Shown here: positions 1 through 5,331 of the stretch, piece after piece
Position numbering within the stretch: the first letter of the stretch is position 1
Layout of the letters: each line of letters opens with the position of its first letter
Assembly: GCA_012271065.1 (NCBI GenBank)
Contig: JAAXHE010000001.1
Coordinates: 1 to 5,331, forward strand
DNA from: Candidatus Latescibacterota bacterium
GTDB taxonomy: Bacteria; Latescibacterota; UBA2968; GCA-2709665
Length of the DNA: 5,331 nucleotides
Direction: 5' to 3'
Notes under the pieces: model-generated
Told to the model about the DNA's origin: nothing
Seen by the model: the letters and a program-made list of their open reading frames with translations, nothing else
The model's database searches: none
Program-made: the position numbers and the translations under genes

Positions 1-42
1 CAGGTTCAACTGATCCGGCCACCAGTCCTGGTTGGAAGTCAT
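1..42 (-). CDS. katG: Catalase-peroxidase KatG, N-terminal 14 codons (runs off left edge)
   Basis: The reverse strand reads ATG at 42-40 followed by MTSNQDWWPDQLNL, which matches the conserved DWWPNQLNL block near the N-terminus of catalase-peroxidases. These are bifunctional haem enzymes that remove hydrogen peroxide by catalase and peroxidase reactions. A perfect AGGAGG Shine-Dalgarno lies 6 bases upstream of the ATG and fixes the start. The protein would be of the short-leader type: E. coli KatG has a few dozen residues before this block, whereas many other KatG proteins start just ahead of it as here. No active-site residue is inside the window, so integrity of the rest cannot be judged. 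The call rests on one short but distinctive motif plus a good start signal. Confidence 0.8.
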   Translation of the reverse strand, partial: MTSNQDWWPDQLNL

Positions 43-264
43 TTCGTTCCTCCTGTAAAATCGAATGGTAATGGAGCAACATATCGGAATCGTTACGTTC
101 CCGCGTAGAGGGAAAGAATACGGAATTCCCTCGCTCGCAGGCAAGGGGAATCTGGCGCTAGGAAAAAGGCGTCGATCTCTCCATACTGGCGACGCACGAT
201 GACCGACGAGGAGTGGCGGTCCATCGAATCGTCCTGGCTGGCCGATCAGGTGAACGACGTCTGA
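43..264. other. katG upstream region with a short unidentified open stretch
   Basis: This 222-base stretch separates katG from the decayed hydrolase. Nearest katG it should hold the promoter, but I see no clear -35/-10 pair. An imperfect dyad, GGAA-T-CGT-T-ACG-TTCC, lies at 86-101, about 45 bases upstream of the katG start, and could be an operator; that is only a possibility. A plus-strand frame is open from 109 to 264, with an ATG at 199 reading MTDEEWRSIESSWLADQVN and stopping at 262-264. Its first residues resemble the LTDEEWxxIE start of IS5-type transposases, but the likeness ends after about ten residues. No Shine-Dalgarno precedes it. I do not call it a gene; a fragment is more likely than a functional peptide. 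Confidence 0.4.
49..54 (-). promoter_or_regulatory. Ribosome binding site of katG
   Basis: The reverse strand reads AGGAGG with a 6-base spacer (AACGAA) to the ATG at 42. It is a textbook strong site and supports translation from this short-leader start. Confidence 0.8.
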
Positions 265-883
265 GGCTTGCCATTCGGCGGGTGTCTGCAAACACCACCA
301 AACGCAGCTTTCTCATACTCCAACGAAGGATACGTCACCCTGGGAGTTCTTGTAGAAACGGTGAGTGATATCCCCCTGGAAGATTACTTTCAGTCGCGGA
401 TCTTTGACGTGGTCGGCATGGAACGGACACACTGCAGTTTTTCGCAATGGCGCTCGGCTACAGATAGATCGCACGGTTACTAAAAAAAAGAGGGAGATTA
501 TGAGGAAACACAACTCGTTGCAGATTACAGTATCTCGCTTTCCACGGGTGGTATCTGTAGCACGGCTTATGACTATGCCAACTACCTCATCGCCTCGATG
601 GATTATGCCAACAGCTCTTTGCGCTGACACCCTCGCGGAATACGTTGGGACGTACATATGGGATTACCAGTCAAATGGGAGATCCCGGATTGTCATAGAA
701 ATGGGGGAAGGCGAGTTGACAGTTCAGAATTCTGATGGGGAAGCAACACCCCTTATTGCTATCGGTCCAGATATTTTTATGGACCCACGCGGGGGACCAA
801 GGCCAGTTCATTTTGTGCGAGATGCAGAGGGAATCGTCAACAACCTGCTTTCAGGAAGAGGTGGTCTGTTTCAGCGCGGATAA
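265..883 (+). pseudogene. Decayed serine hydrolase, class C beta-lactamase family
   Basis: Three pieces of one protein can be read. Positions 265-480 in frame 1 give the stretch with FSYSNEGYVTLGVLVETVS, carrying the YxN catalytic motif (YSN at 316-324) and a following GMERTH segment typical of penicillin-binding-protein-like serine hydrolases (PF00144). A TAA at 481-483 interrupts, then the same frame continues at 484-624 with STGGICSTAYDYANYL, the family's GG block. A TGA at 625 ends that frame, and homology resumes in frame 2 from about 632 with LAEYVGTYIWDY, the start of the small C-terminal beta domain found in many such hydrolases, ending at TAA 881-883. The N-terminal part with the SxxK nucleophile is missing, as is the segment carrying the HxG motif between the GG block and the C-terminal domain. 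A functional product is not possible. The region is AT-richer than its neighbours (22 G+C in the 60 bases at 481-540). Confidence 0.8.
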
Positions 884-912
884 CAGAAGTGAAATTAGGG
901 TTTTCATTGATC

Positions 913-2052
913 CTACACTTCTGCGAAGGCCTTCGCGAAGTCCGCGCACAGGTCCCCGGCGGCCTCGATGCCGCACGCCACGCGGACCAGGCCATCGGTT
1001 ATTCCCAATTCGGCCCGATCTTCCGGGCTCATGCCGCTGTGCGAGGTGGCGGCCGGACGCGTAATGAGGGTTTCGACGCCGCCGAGACTGGGGGCCCTAA
1101 CCGGCAGCGTCAGCCCGGACAGCAACCGCTCGGCCGCCGCCACGCCCCCGTGCAATTCAAAGCTTAACACCCCGCCCGCTCCGGCAAATAGCCGACGTGC
1201 CCGCTCGTATTGCGGGTGGCTCTCCAGCCCCGGATAGTTTACCCGGGCCACCTGCTCCTGCCCGGTTAAAAAGCGCGCCAGCGTCAGACCGTTCTCATTG
1301 TGTTGGCGCATTCTGAGCGCCAGTGTCTTCAGGCCACGCTGCAGCAGAAAACAGGCGTGTGTATCCAGCGAACCGCCCAGATGATTCAGCTTGTGCCGGA
1401 TTGCCTCGACGCGTGCGGAGGACCCAAGGATCGTGCCGGCGACCAGGTCCGAGTGACCGTTCAGGTACTTGGTCGCGCTGTGCAGTTCGATGTCGAACCC
1501 GATTTCCAGCGGGCGGAAATTGCAGGGTGAGGCAAAGGTATTGTCGATCAGGGAGACCAGCCCGTGTTCGCGGGCGAATTCCACAACGGCCTCCAGATCG
1601 GCGACCTCCAGTAGCGGGTTGGTCATCGTCTCCACGTAAACCGCCCGGGTTTCCGGACGGAGCTTGTCCGCCCACGTGTCCGGCTTGTTCCCGGCGATAA
1701 AGTCGAAGCTCATCCCCAGGCGCGGCGCATCCTGCGACACAAAGCCGTGCGTGCCCCCGTAGAGACAGTCCTGGATCAGCAGATGATCACCGCTGTTGAG
1801 CACGGTAATCATTGCCGTGGTGATCGCGGCCATCCCGGCGCCGGTTACGAGCGCGTCTTCACCGCCGCAGACAGCGGCCAGCTTGGCGTGCAGTGCGCGG
1901 TGATTGGGTGTGTTGTTCAGGCGGAGATAGCGGATGTCGTTGTAGTCCTGCTCGTCCTGTGAAACAAAGGTCGAACTCTGGAAGATCGGCAGCACCACGG
2001 CGCCCTCGATACGCTCCTCGCCGGCGTGAACGAGACGGGTTTGGATATCCAT
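913..2052 (-). CDS. PLP-dependent trans-sulfuration enzyme (cystathionine gamma-synthase/gamma-lyase family)
   Basis: This 379-residue protein is full length for the Cys/Met-metabolism PLP family (PF01053), cytosolic enzymes that make or break cystathionine or related thioethers. The PLP lysine is Lys195 in HSATKYLNGHSD; Asp170 in DNTFASP should contact the pyridine nitrogen; Tyr98 in YGGTH should stack on the ring; Arg357 in LVRVACGIE should bind the substrate carboxylate. SLGGVETL at 322-329 keeps the glutamate seen in gamma-synthase/gamma-lyase rather than the SWGG form of bacterial cystathionine beta-lyase. The usual active-site Cys of methionine gamma-lyase (YGCT) is Gly here. The phosphate-binding YxRxxNPT segment is replaced by RYLRLNNTPNH at 41-51, so substrate cannot be fixed. 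The start is the ATG at 2052, with GAGGA 8 bases upstream; extending further gives no family-like sequence. It is divergent from the ceramidase-like gene, with no riboswitch-sized leader before it. Confidence 0.92.
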   Translation of the reverse strand: MDIQTRLVHAGEERIEGAVVLPIFQSSTFVSQDEQDYNDIRYLRLNNTPNHRALHAKLAAVCGGEDALVTGAGMAAITTAMITVLNSGDHLLIQDCLYGGTHGFVSQDAPRLGMSFDFIAGNKPDTWADKLRPETRAVYVETMTNPLLEVADLEAVVEFAREHGLVSLIDNTFASPCNFRPLEIGFDIELHSATKYLNGHSDLVAGTILGSSARVEAIRHKLNHLGGSLDTHACFLLQRGLKTLALRMRQHNENGLTLARFLTGQEQVARVNYPGLESHPQYERARRLFAGAGGVLSFELHGGVAAAERLLSGLTLPVRAPSLGGVETLITRPAATSHSGMSPEDRAELGITDGLVRVACGIEAAGDLCADFAKAFAEV

Positions 2053-2139
2053 AGCACGTTTCCTCGGGAAATTACAGCGTGACTTCTGCGCAAAATGGAT
2101 GCATGTATGTTGAATAATACAAAGAAATGGATAGACAGG
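2053..2139. promoter_or_regulatory. Divergent intergenic region between PLP enzyme and ceramidase-like gene
   Basis: Both genes must be started from this spacer of at most 87 bases (42 if the plus-strand gene starts at 2095). It is AT-rich compared with both coding flanks. A TATTAT hexamer on the minus strand at 2119-2114, 62 bases before the PLP gene start, could be a -10 element, but I find no well-spaced -35 for it and no clear promoter on the plus strand. The assignment as promoter region rests on position. Confidence 0.35.
2061..2065 (-). promoter_or_regulatory. Ribosome binding site of the PLP enzyme
   Basis: The reverse strand reads GAGGA with 8 bases to the ATG at 2052. It selects this start over the upstream in-frame codons, which lead into unrelated sequence overlapping the divergent gene. 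Confidence 0.65.
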
Positions 2140-2156
2140 ATGAACAGGATAAAGAC
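2130..2156. repeat. 9-bp tandem repeat GATRRACAG, two full copies plus a degenerate third
   Basis: GATAGACAG (2130-2138) is followed directly by GATGAACAG (2139-2147) and a degenerate GATAAAGAC (2148-2156). On the other strand this reads as repeated ATCCTGTTC / ATCCTGTCT units. To my recollection similar ATCCTGTYM tandem units occur between genes in many unrelated environmental bacteria. Here the repeat overlaps the presumed start of the ceramidase-like gene: the ATG at 2140 lies in the second copy. Confidence 0.6.
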
Positions 2157-3564
2157 CAACCAGCTGAGAGCCGGAGCGGCGACGGTTGACATCACGCCGC
2201 CATTGGGGACGCATCTGGCTGGAAGCGGCTCCGGCGATCACCGCCCGGCGGAGACTGTGATGGATCCGCTCTCTGCAAGAGCCATTGTCTTCGAAAGCGG
2301 TGGGCGGCGCGTTTGCATCGTCATCCTAGATCTCACGATAGTCACCCAGGACTACTCGGAGCGGATCCGCGCCGCTATAGCCGAGCGGACGGGCATCGCA
2401 CCCGAGGCGATTATGGTCCAGGCCACCCAGACGCACTCCGCGCCGAGCCTGGGCTACTTCATGCTGGATCAGGATTTCCCCCTGGAGAACAACGAGCAGA
2501 CGGAGTACCTGCGCGGAGCCGAACGCGCCTACGGCGACCGGGCTGCCTCCGCCGCGGTCGAGGCCGCAGTCGAAGCGGCGGACAGGCTGCAACCCGCACG
2601 CATCGGCCTGGGGCGCGGCGTGTTGGGAGACCTGGCGTTCAATCGTCGCGGTATCCGGCGGGACGGAACCATCATCATGCCCACCCGTCCGGGCCGGGAA
2701 GAAAGGCCGTTCGGAAACACGGATATCTGCTATCTCGAAGGACCCATGGACCCGGAAGTCGGCGTGTGCTGCGTCCAGGACCTGGATGAGCGACCGCTGG
2801 CATTTCTCCTCCACTACACCTGTCACCCGGTCAATGCGTCCAGTCATCGCGGCACCTACCGGGGAGTGTCGGCGGATTGGCCCGGCGCATGGACGCGGGA
2901 GATGGATCAGCGTTTCGGCTCCGAAGCGGTGCCGCTTGTCGTCAACGGCTGCTGCGGCAATATCAACCCCAGGCATCCTTTCGATTCGGATTTCCGGCCT
3001 GACCACCGGCGAATGGGGCGCGAACTGGCCCGGATGACCGAACGGATCGTTCACAGCCTGGCGTTTGTCGACGACCCCTCTACGCTGGCATTCACCGGCG
3101 AAAACGTTCGGCTTCCGTTCCGCGATATTCCAGCCGGGCGCCTGCGCGAGGTCGAAGCGATCCTGTCCGAGAATCCCCAACCGCCGCGTGGACCAAACGG
3201 CGACGTGGACCCGCACTGGTTCCGGGCCGCTTCGACCCGAAGCGTGGAACTGTGCCGGGAGCGGGACGCCGAGTTCAGCTACGAAATTCAGGCGTTCCGC
3301 ATCGGCGACCTGTGTGTTATCGGCCTGCCTGGTGAACCCTTTGTGGAAGGACAACTCGCGCTTAAGACGAACTCGCCGGCGCCGTTTCTCTTTCCGGCGC
3401 ACCTCACGACGCAATACGTTGGCTACCTGCCCACGCGGGAAGCCTACAACCGTGGGGGACACGAGGCCAACGAAGACGTGACATACTGGGCCAAACTCGC
3501 GCCGGGCTGCCTCGAAACCGTGGTGGAAAGGGCTCGCGCGTTGATAGACGGGTTGTTTGAATAA
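2140..3564 (+). CDS. Neutral/alkaline ceramidase-like metalloprotein
   Basis: With the ATG at 2140 the protein has 474 residues and resembles the neutral/alkaline non-lysosomal ceramidase family (PF04734), zinc amidases that split ceramide. It opens with LRAGAATVDITPPLG (about residues 9-23), the family's usual N-terminal strand. Candidate zinc ligands are present: His99 in TQTHSAP, His229 in YTCHPV, Glu399 in GLPGEPFVE and a tyrosine in the YVGYLPTREAY segment (426-436). The block matching the ceramidase nucleophile motif GDVSPN reads CCGNINP (271-277), placing Asn276 where the serine should be. The C-terminal immunoglobulin-like domain of true ceramidases is absent, which fits the short length. 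No signal peptide is visible. The start is uncertain: in-frame ATGs at 2095 and 2107 would add up to 15 residues, but none has a good ribosome site and 2140 lies nearest the conserved core. The fold is well supported; ceramidase activity is not. Confidence 0.85.
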   Translation: MNRIKTNQLRAGAATVDITPPLGTHLAGSGSGDHRPAETVMDPLSARAIVFESGGRRVCIVILDLTIVTQDYSERIRAAIAERTGIAPEAIMVQATQTHSAPSLGYFMLDQDFPLENNEQTEYLRGAERAYGDRAASAAVEAAVEAADRLQPARIGLGRGVLGDLAFNRRGIRRDGTIIMPTRPGREERPFGNTDICYLEGPMDPEVGVCCVQDLDERPLAFLLHYTCHPVNASSHRGTYRGVSADWPGAWTREMDQRFGSEAVPLVVNGCCGNINPRHPFDSDFRPDHRRMGRELARMTERIVHSLAFVDDPSTLAFTGENVRLPFRDIPAGRLREVEAILSENPQPPRGPNGDVDPHWFRAASTRSVELCRERDAEFSYEIQAFRIGDLCVIGLPGEPFVEGQLALKTNSPAPFLFPAHLTTQYVGYLPTREAYNRGGHEANEDVTYWAKLAPGCLETVVERARALIDGLFE

Positions 3565-3702
3565 GTGAATTGTCAGGGATCCTGTCGGAACAATTCGTAC
3601 TTTATCTGCGAAACGCTCATCGCCGACGGACGCCTTGCCCGGCTCGCAGCGGTCGCCGATTCAGTCAAGATTTCAGTCGACAACAAGGGAGAGGATGTAT
3701 GT
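3565..3702 (+). other. Spacer with open frame, possible remnant of an alanine-racemase-fold protein
   Basis: This gap separates the ceramidase-like stop from the next start. It is open in the CMD frame from a GTG at 3565, but no ribosome site precedes that GTG and the CMD family does not have such an N-terminal extension, so I treat it as non-coding. Part of it (3586-3690) reads like LIADGRLARLAAVADSVKIS followed by VDN, which faintly recalls a strand-helix-strand of D-threonine aldolase/D-serine dehydratase-type PLP proteins. It may be a gene remnant; the likeness is from memory and weak. No terminator is evident, so read-through into the CMD gene is possible. Confidence 0.25.
3686..3694 (+). 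promoter_or_regulatory. Ribosome binding site of the CMD-like gene
   Basis: AGGGAGAGG lies 8 bases before the ATG at 3703 and decides this start over the far upstream GTG at 3565. An out-of-frame ATG at 3695 directly follows the site. Confidence 0.65.
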
Positions 3703-4077
3703 ATGACCGAGAGTGACCGCTACGAAGCAGGCCGCAGAGTTCTTTCGTCGATGCTCGGAGAGGCCGCCGCAAAGGACTCCGCCGAAAAGATGCGCACACT
3801 TCATCCGGAGTTCGAGCGGCTCGTGATGGAGCAGGTGATGCATGACCTGTACGGACGGGACGGGCTGGACATCAAAACCCGTCTGCTATGCACGATCGCG
3901 GCCTTGACGGTTCTCGGCAGGCCGCAACAACTTGCCGTTCACATTGACCGGGCCCTTGGTTGTGGCTCGACGAGGATGGAGATAGAGGAGGTCATGCTGC
4001 AGATGAGCGCCTTCGGCGGATTTCCGGCAACGTGGGATGCGCTGACTGTTCTCCAGGGACAGAACCAGGGGAAATAG
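3703..4077 (+). CDS. Carboxymuconolactone decarboxylase family protein
   Basis: This 124-residue protein matches the small all-helical CMD family (PF02627) in length and pattern. Residues 54-71 (GLDIKTRLLCTIAALTVL) are the family's first core helix, followed by GRPQQLAVHIDRAL with the conserved His80, then GSTRMEIEEVMLQMSAFGGFP (88-108), equivalent to the GvTxeEixEvllqxaxYaGxP signature. There is no CxxC pair, so it is not an AhpD-type peroxidase; the two cysteines, 63 and 87, are not arranged as a redox motif. It is closer to gamma-carboxymuconolactone decarboxylase, which acts in protocatechuate breakdown, but no other gene of that pathway is near, so the substrate is unknown. The start at 3703 has a good ribosome site. 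It sits 138 bases downstream of the ceramidase-like gene on the same strand and could share its transcript. It faces the propeller gene across 42 bases. Confidence 0.88.
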   Translation: MTESDRYEAGRRVLSSMLGEAAAKDSAEKMRTLHPEFERLVMEQVMHDLYGRDGLDIKTRLLCTIAALTVLGRPQQLAVHIDRALGCGSTRMEIEEVMLQMSAFGGFPATWDALTVLQGQNQGK

Positions 4078-4119
4078 CAGGGGGGATTTCGGATTCGATT
4101 GAGTTCGACGGCCGCGTTT

Positions 4120-5331
4120 TTAATCCCGGTCGAAAAGATGCGCCTGAGTATTGTTCGCAAGCGCCAGTTCGTAGCAGACGGCCTCGCTATCCGTGCGCAC
4201 CAGCAGATAGGGTGCGGCAAAGGACGGGGGATTCCAGGTTTTGCCCGGGAAGGCCGTCATGCGCGCCAGTTCGACGTGTCGGTCGGGTCGGGCCTCGACC
4301 AGAACGACGTCGCCCGATTCGCTCATGATCAGCAGGACATCGCCTATCAGGATGAGCTGGCCGTGGCCGTAGCGCCCCCGCTTCCAGCGGCGCTTGCCGT
4401 CATGCGGGTCGAGGCAGACCAGCACTCCGTCGTCGAGGCCATAGACAAAACCATCGCGATGGACCATGTTGGCGAATTTTGCCTTGAGTCGAGGGCTTTT
4501 CCAAACGATATCGCTTGTCAATCCGCCGCGGGGCGCGGCGTTTACCTGATACAGCCTGGCGCCAATGCCGTAACCGGTGGAGACCAGAACCCGGTTTCCG
4601 GGCAAGGGCAGGGGGTTGGCAACGCATTGGACCTGGTCCCACGGCTGACGCCAGAGGGTAACTCCGCTGTGCGGATCATGTGCGACGACGCTATGGCTGT
4701 TGAAAATCAGGATCTGCTCGCGTCCGGCCAGCGTTACCAGACGCGGCGAGCTGTAGCCGGCCCTGTCGGCGCCCCCGCCCCAGACAAACGCGCCGGTTTG
4801 GCGGTGATAGGCAACCAGCGAGCGCTCATCCGGGCCTCCGGCACTGACCACGACCAGCGTGTCGAGGACCAGCGGCGAACAGCTGATGCCCCACACATTG
4901 GCCTCAGCCCGGTTGTCGGCGAGGATGTCCCGCGACCAGATCTGCGCCCCGGTGGCCAGATCCAGGCAATTGAGGATGCCTGTAGCGCCAAGGGTGAAAA
5001 CCCGGTCTCCTGCGATGGCAGGCGTGGCGCGCGGACCGATGCCGGCTACAGCGGACTCGTAGCGAGTCGAATCGGCGTGTTGCCAGAGCTTGCGGCCCGT
5101 CGCCAGGTCGTAGCAGACAACCTGCTCCTCGGGGCCGTGTTGCTCCTGAGTTATCGCCCGGCCTCGGACAATGGCAAATGAAGACCAGGCGGGGCCGACG
5201 GGACGACGCCAGATTTCGCGCGGCGGGCGCCTGGTCCAGTCGCGCTCGAGGTGGACGCCTCGGAGGCGGTTGTCGCGCTCGGGACCGAGAAATTGCGGCC
5301 AATCGCGGGCGTCGAGCGCGGTGGCGTCCCC
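4120..5331 (-). CDS. PQQ-like beta-propeller repeat protein, N-terminus off the right edge
   Basis: The frame is open from the right window edge to TAA at 4122-4120, giving 403 residues of an incomplete protein. Near the visible start is DWPQFLGPERD (10-20), the block that usually follows the signal peptide in planctomycete-type PQQ-like (BamB-like, PF13360) propellers; the signal peptide itself would be outside the window. Propeller blades are marked by repeated D-x-x-TG-x-x-x-W motifs: CYDLATGRKLW (73-83), CLDLATGAQIW (122-132), AYHRQTGAFVW (174-184), AHDPHSGVTLW (217-227) and CLDPHDGKRRW (306-316), with a last blade less regular. Members of this family are generally exported and their ligands are mostly unknown; PQQ binding itself is not established. 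No catalytic residues can be named and nothing is broken. A GTG at 4896 is an internal codon, not a start, because the conserved sequence continues well upstream of it. Confidence 0.88.
   Translation of the reverse strand, partial: GDATALDARDWPQFLGPERDNRLRGVHLERDWTRRPPREIWRRPVGPAWSSFAIVRGRAITQEQHGPEEQVVCYDLATGRKLWQHADSTRYESAVAGIGPRATPAIAGDRVFTLGATGILNCLDLATGAQIWSRDILADNRAEANVWGISCSPLVLDTLVVVSAGGPDERSLVAYHRQTGAFVWGGGADRAGYSSPRLVTLAGREQILIFNSHSVVAHDPHSGVTLWRQPWDQVQCVANPLPLPGNRVLVSTGYGIGARLYQVNAAPRGGLTSDIVWKSPRLKAKFANMVHRDGFVYGLDDGVLVCLDPHDGKRRWKRGRYGHGQLILIGDVLLIMSESGDVVLVEARPDRHVELARMTAFPGKTWNPPSFAAPYLLVRTDSEAVCYELALANNTQAHLFDRD

Noticed and set aside
365..610. Upstream part of the frame-2 open stretch that ends at 883
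   Set aside because: Only the part from about 611 onward reads as hydrolase C-terminal domain. Before that, the hydrolase sequence lies in frame 1, so the 172-codon open frame is not a real gene.
923..936. Perfect 14-base palindrome GCGAAGGCCTTCGC near the PLP gene stop, considered as a terminator
   Set aside because: It lies inside the last codons (AKAFAEV), has no loop and no T-run after it on either strand, and is explained by Ala/Phe/Lys codons.
2326..3462. Long minus-strand open frame of 378 codons opposite the ceramidase-like gene
   Set aside because: It is an antisense by-product of GC-rich codon use; its translation resembles no family, while the plus strand gives clear ceramidase-like motifs.
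3565..3567. GTG at 3565 as the start of a 170-residue CMD protein
   Set aside because: It has no ribosome site and would add 46 residues not usual in this family, while the ATG at 3703 has AGGGAGAGG in good position.
4078..4119. Possible bidirectional terminator between the convergent CMD-like and propeller genes
   Set aside because: There is a T-run at 4117-4121 but only a 4-base-pair stem (TCGA arms) ahead of it, too weak to call.
4894..4896. GTG at 4896 as the start of a 258-residue protein
   Set aside because: The same frame continues upstream without a stop to the window edge and contains two further propeller blade motifs and the DWPQFLGPERD block.
4099..5181. Plus-strand open frame of 360 codons opposite the propeller gene
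   Set aside because: The minus strand carries repeated propeller motifs over the same span, and the plus-strand translation has no recognisable domain.

Overview
The window looks like a GC-rich (roughly 60%) environmental bacterium of the Planctomycetes/Verrucomicrobia/Lentisphaerae/Hydrogenedentes type. This is inferred from gene content: a PQQ-like beta-propeller protein opening with a DWPQFLGPERD block and a ceramidase-like protein of a style common in those groups. No marker gene is present, so the assignment is tentative.

Layout, left to right. Positions 1-42 (minus) carry the first 14 codons of a catalase-peroxidase (katG) with a strong AGGAGG ribosome site; the rest lies off the left edge. 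Positions 43-264 are the katG upstream region plus a short unidentified open stretch. Positions 265-883 (plus) hold a heavily decayed serine hydrolase of the class C beta-lactamase family: truncated at the 5' end, interrupted by a stop, frameshifted and internally deleted, in a locally AT-richer stretch. Positions 913-2052 (minus) encode an intact PLP-dependent trans-sulfuration enzyme of the cystathionine gamma-synthase/gamma-lyase family. It is divergent, across a short spacer holding a 9-bp tandem repeat, from a plus-strand ceramidase-like metalloprotein (2140-3564). That gene is followed after 138 bases by a small carboxymuconolactone decarboxylase family protein (3703-4077). Convergent with these, 4120-5331 (minus) encodes most of a PQQ-like beta-propeller protein whose N-terminus lies off the right edge.

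How the genes relate: the ceramidase-like and CMD-like genes share a strand and could be co-transcribed, but the spacing is loose and no shared pathway is evident. The window reads as accessory metabolic genes with a pseudogene and small remnants between them. I see no CRISPR array, RNA gene, complete mobile element or defence system, and no convincing case for a wholly new system. The points most worth a second look are the replaced nucleophile in the ceramidase-like protein, the tandem repeat at its start, and the possible gene remnants at 199-264 and 3586-3690.
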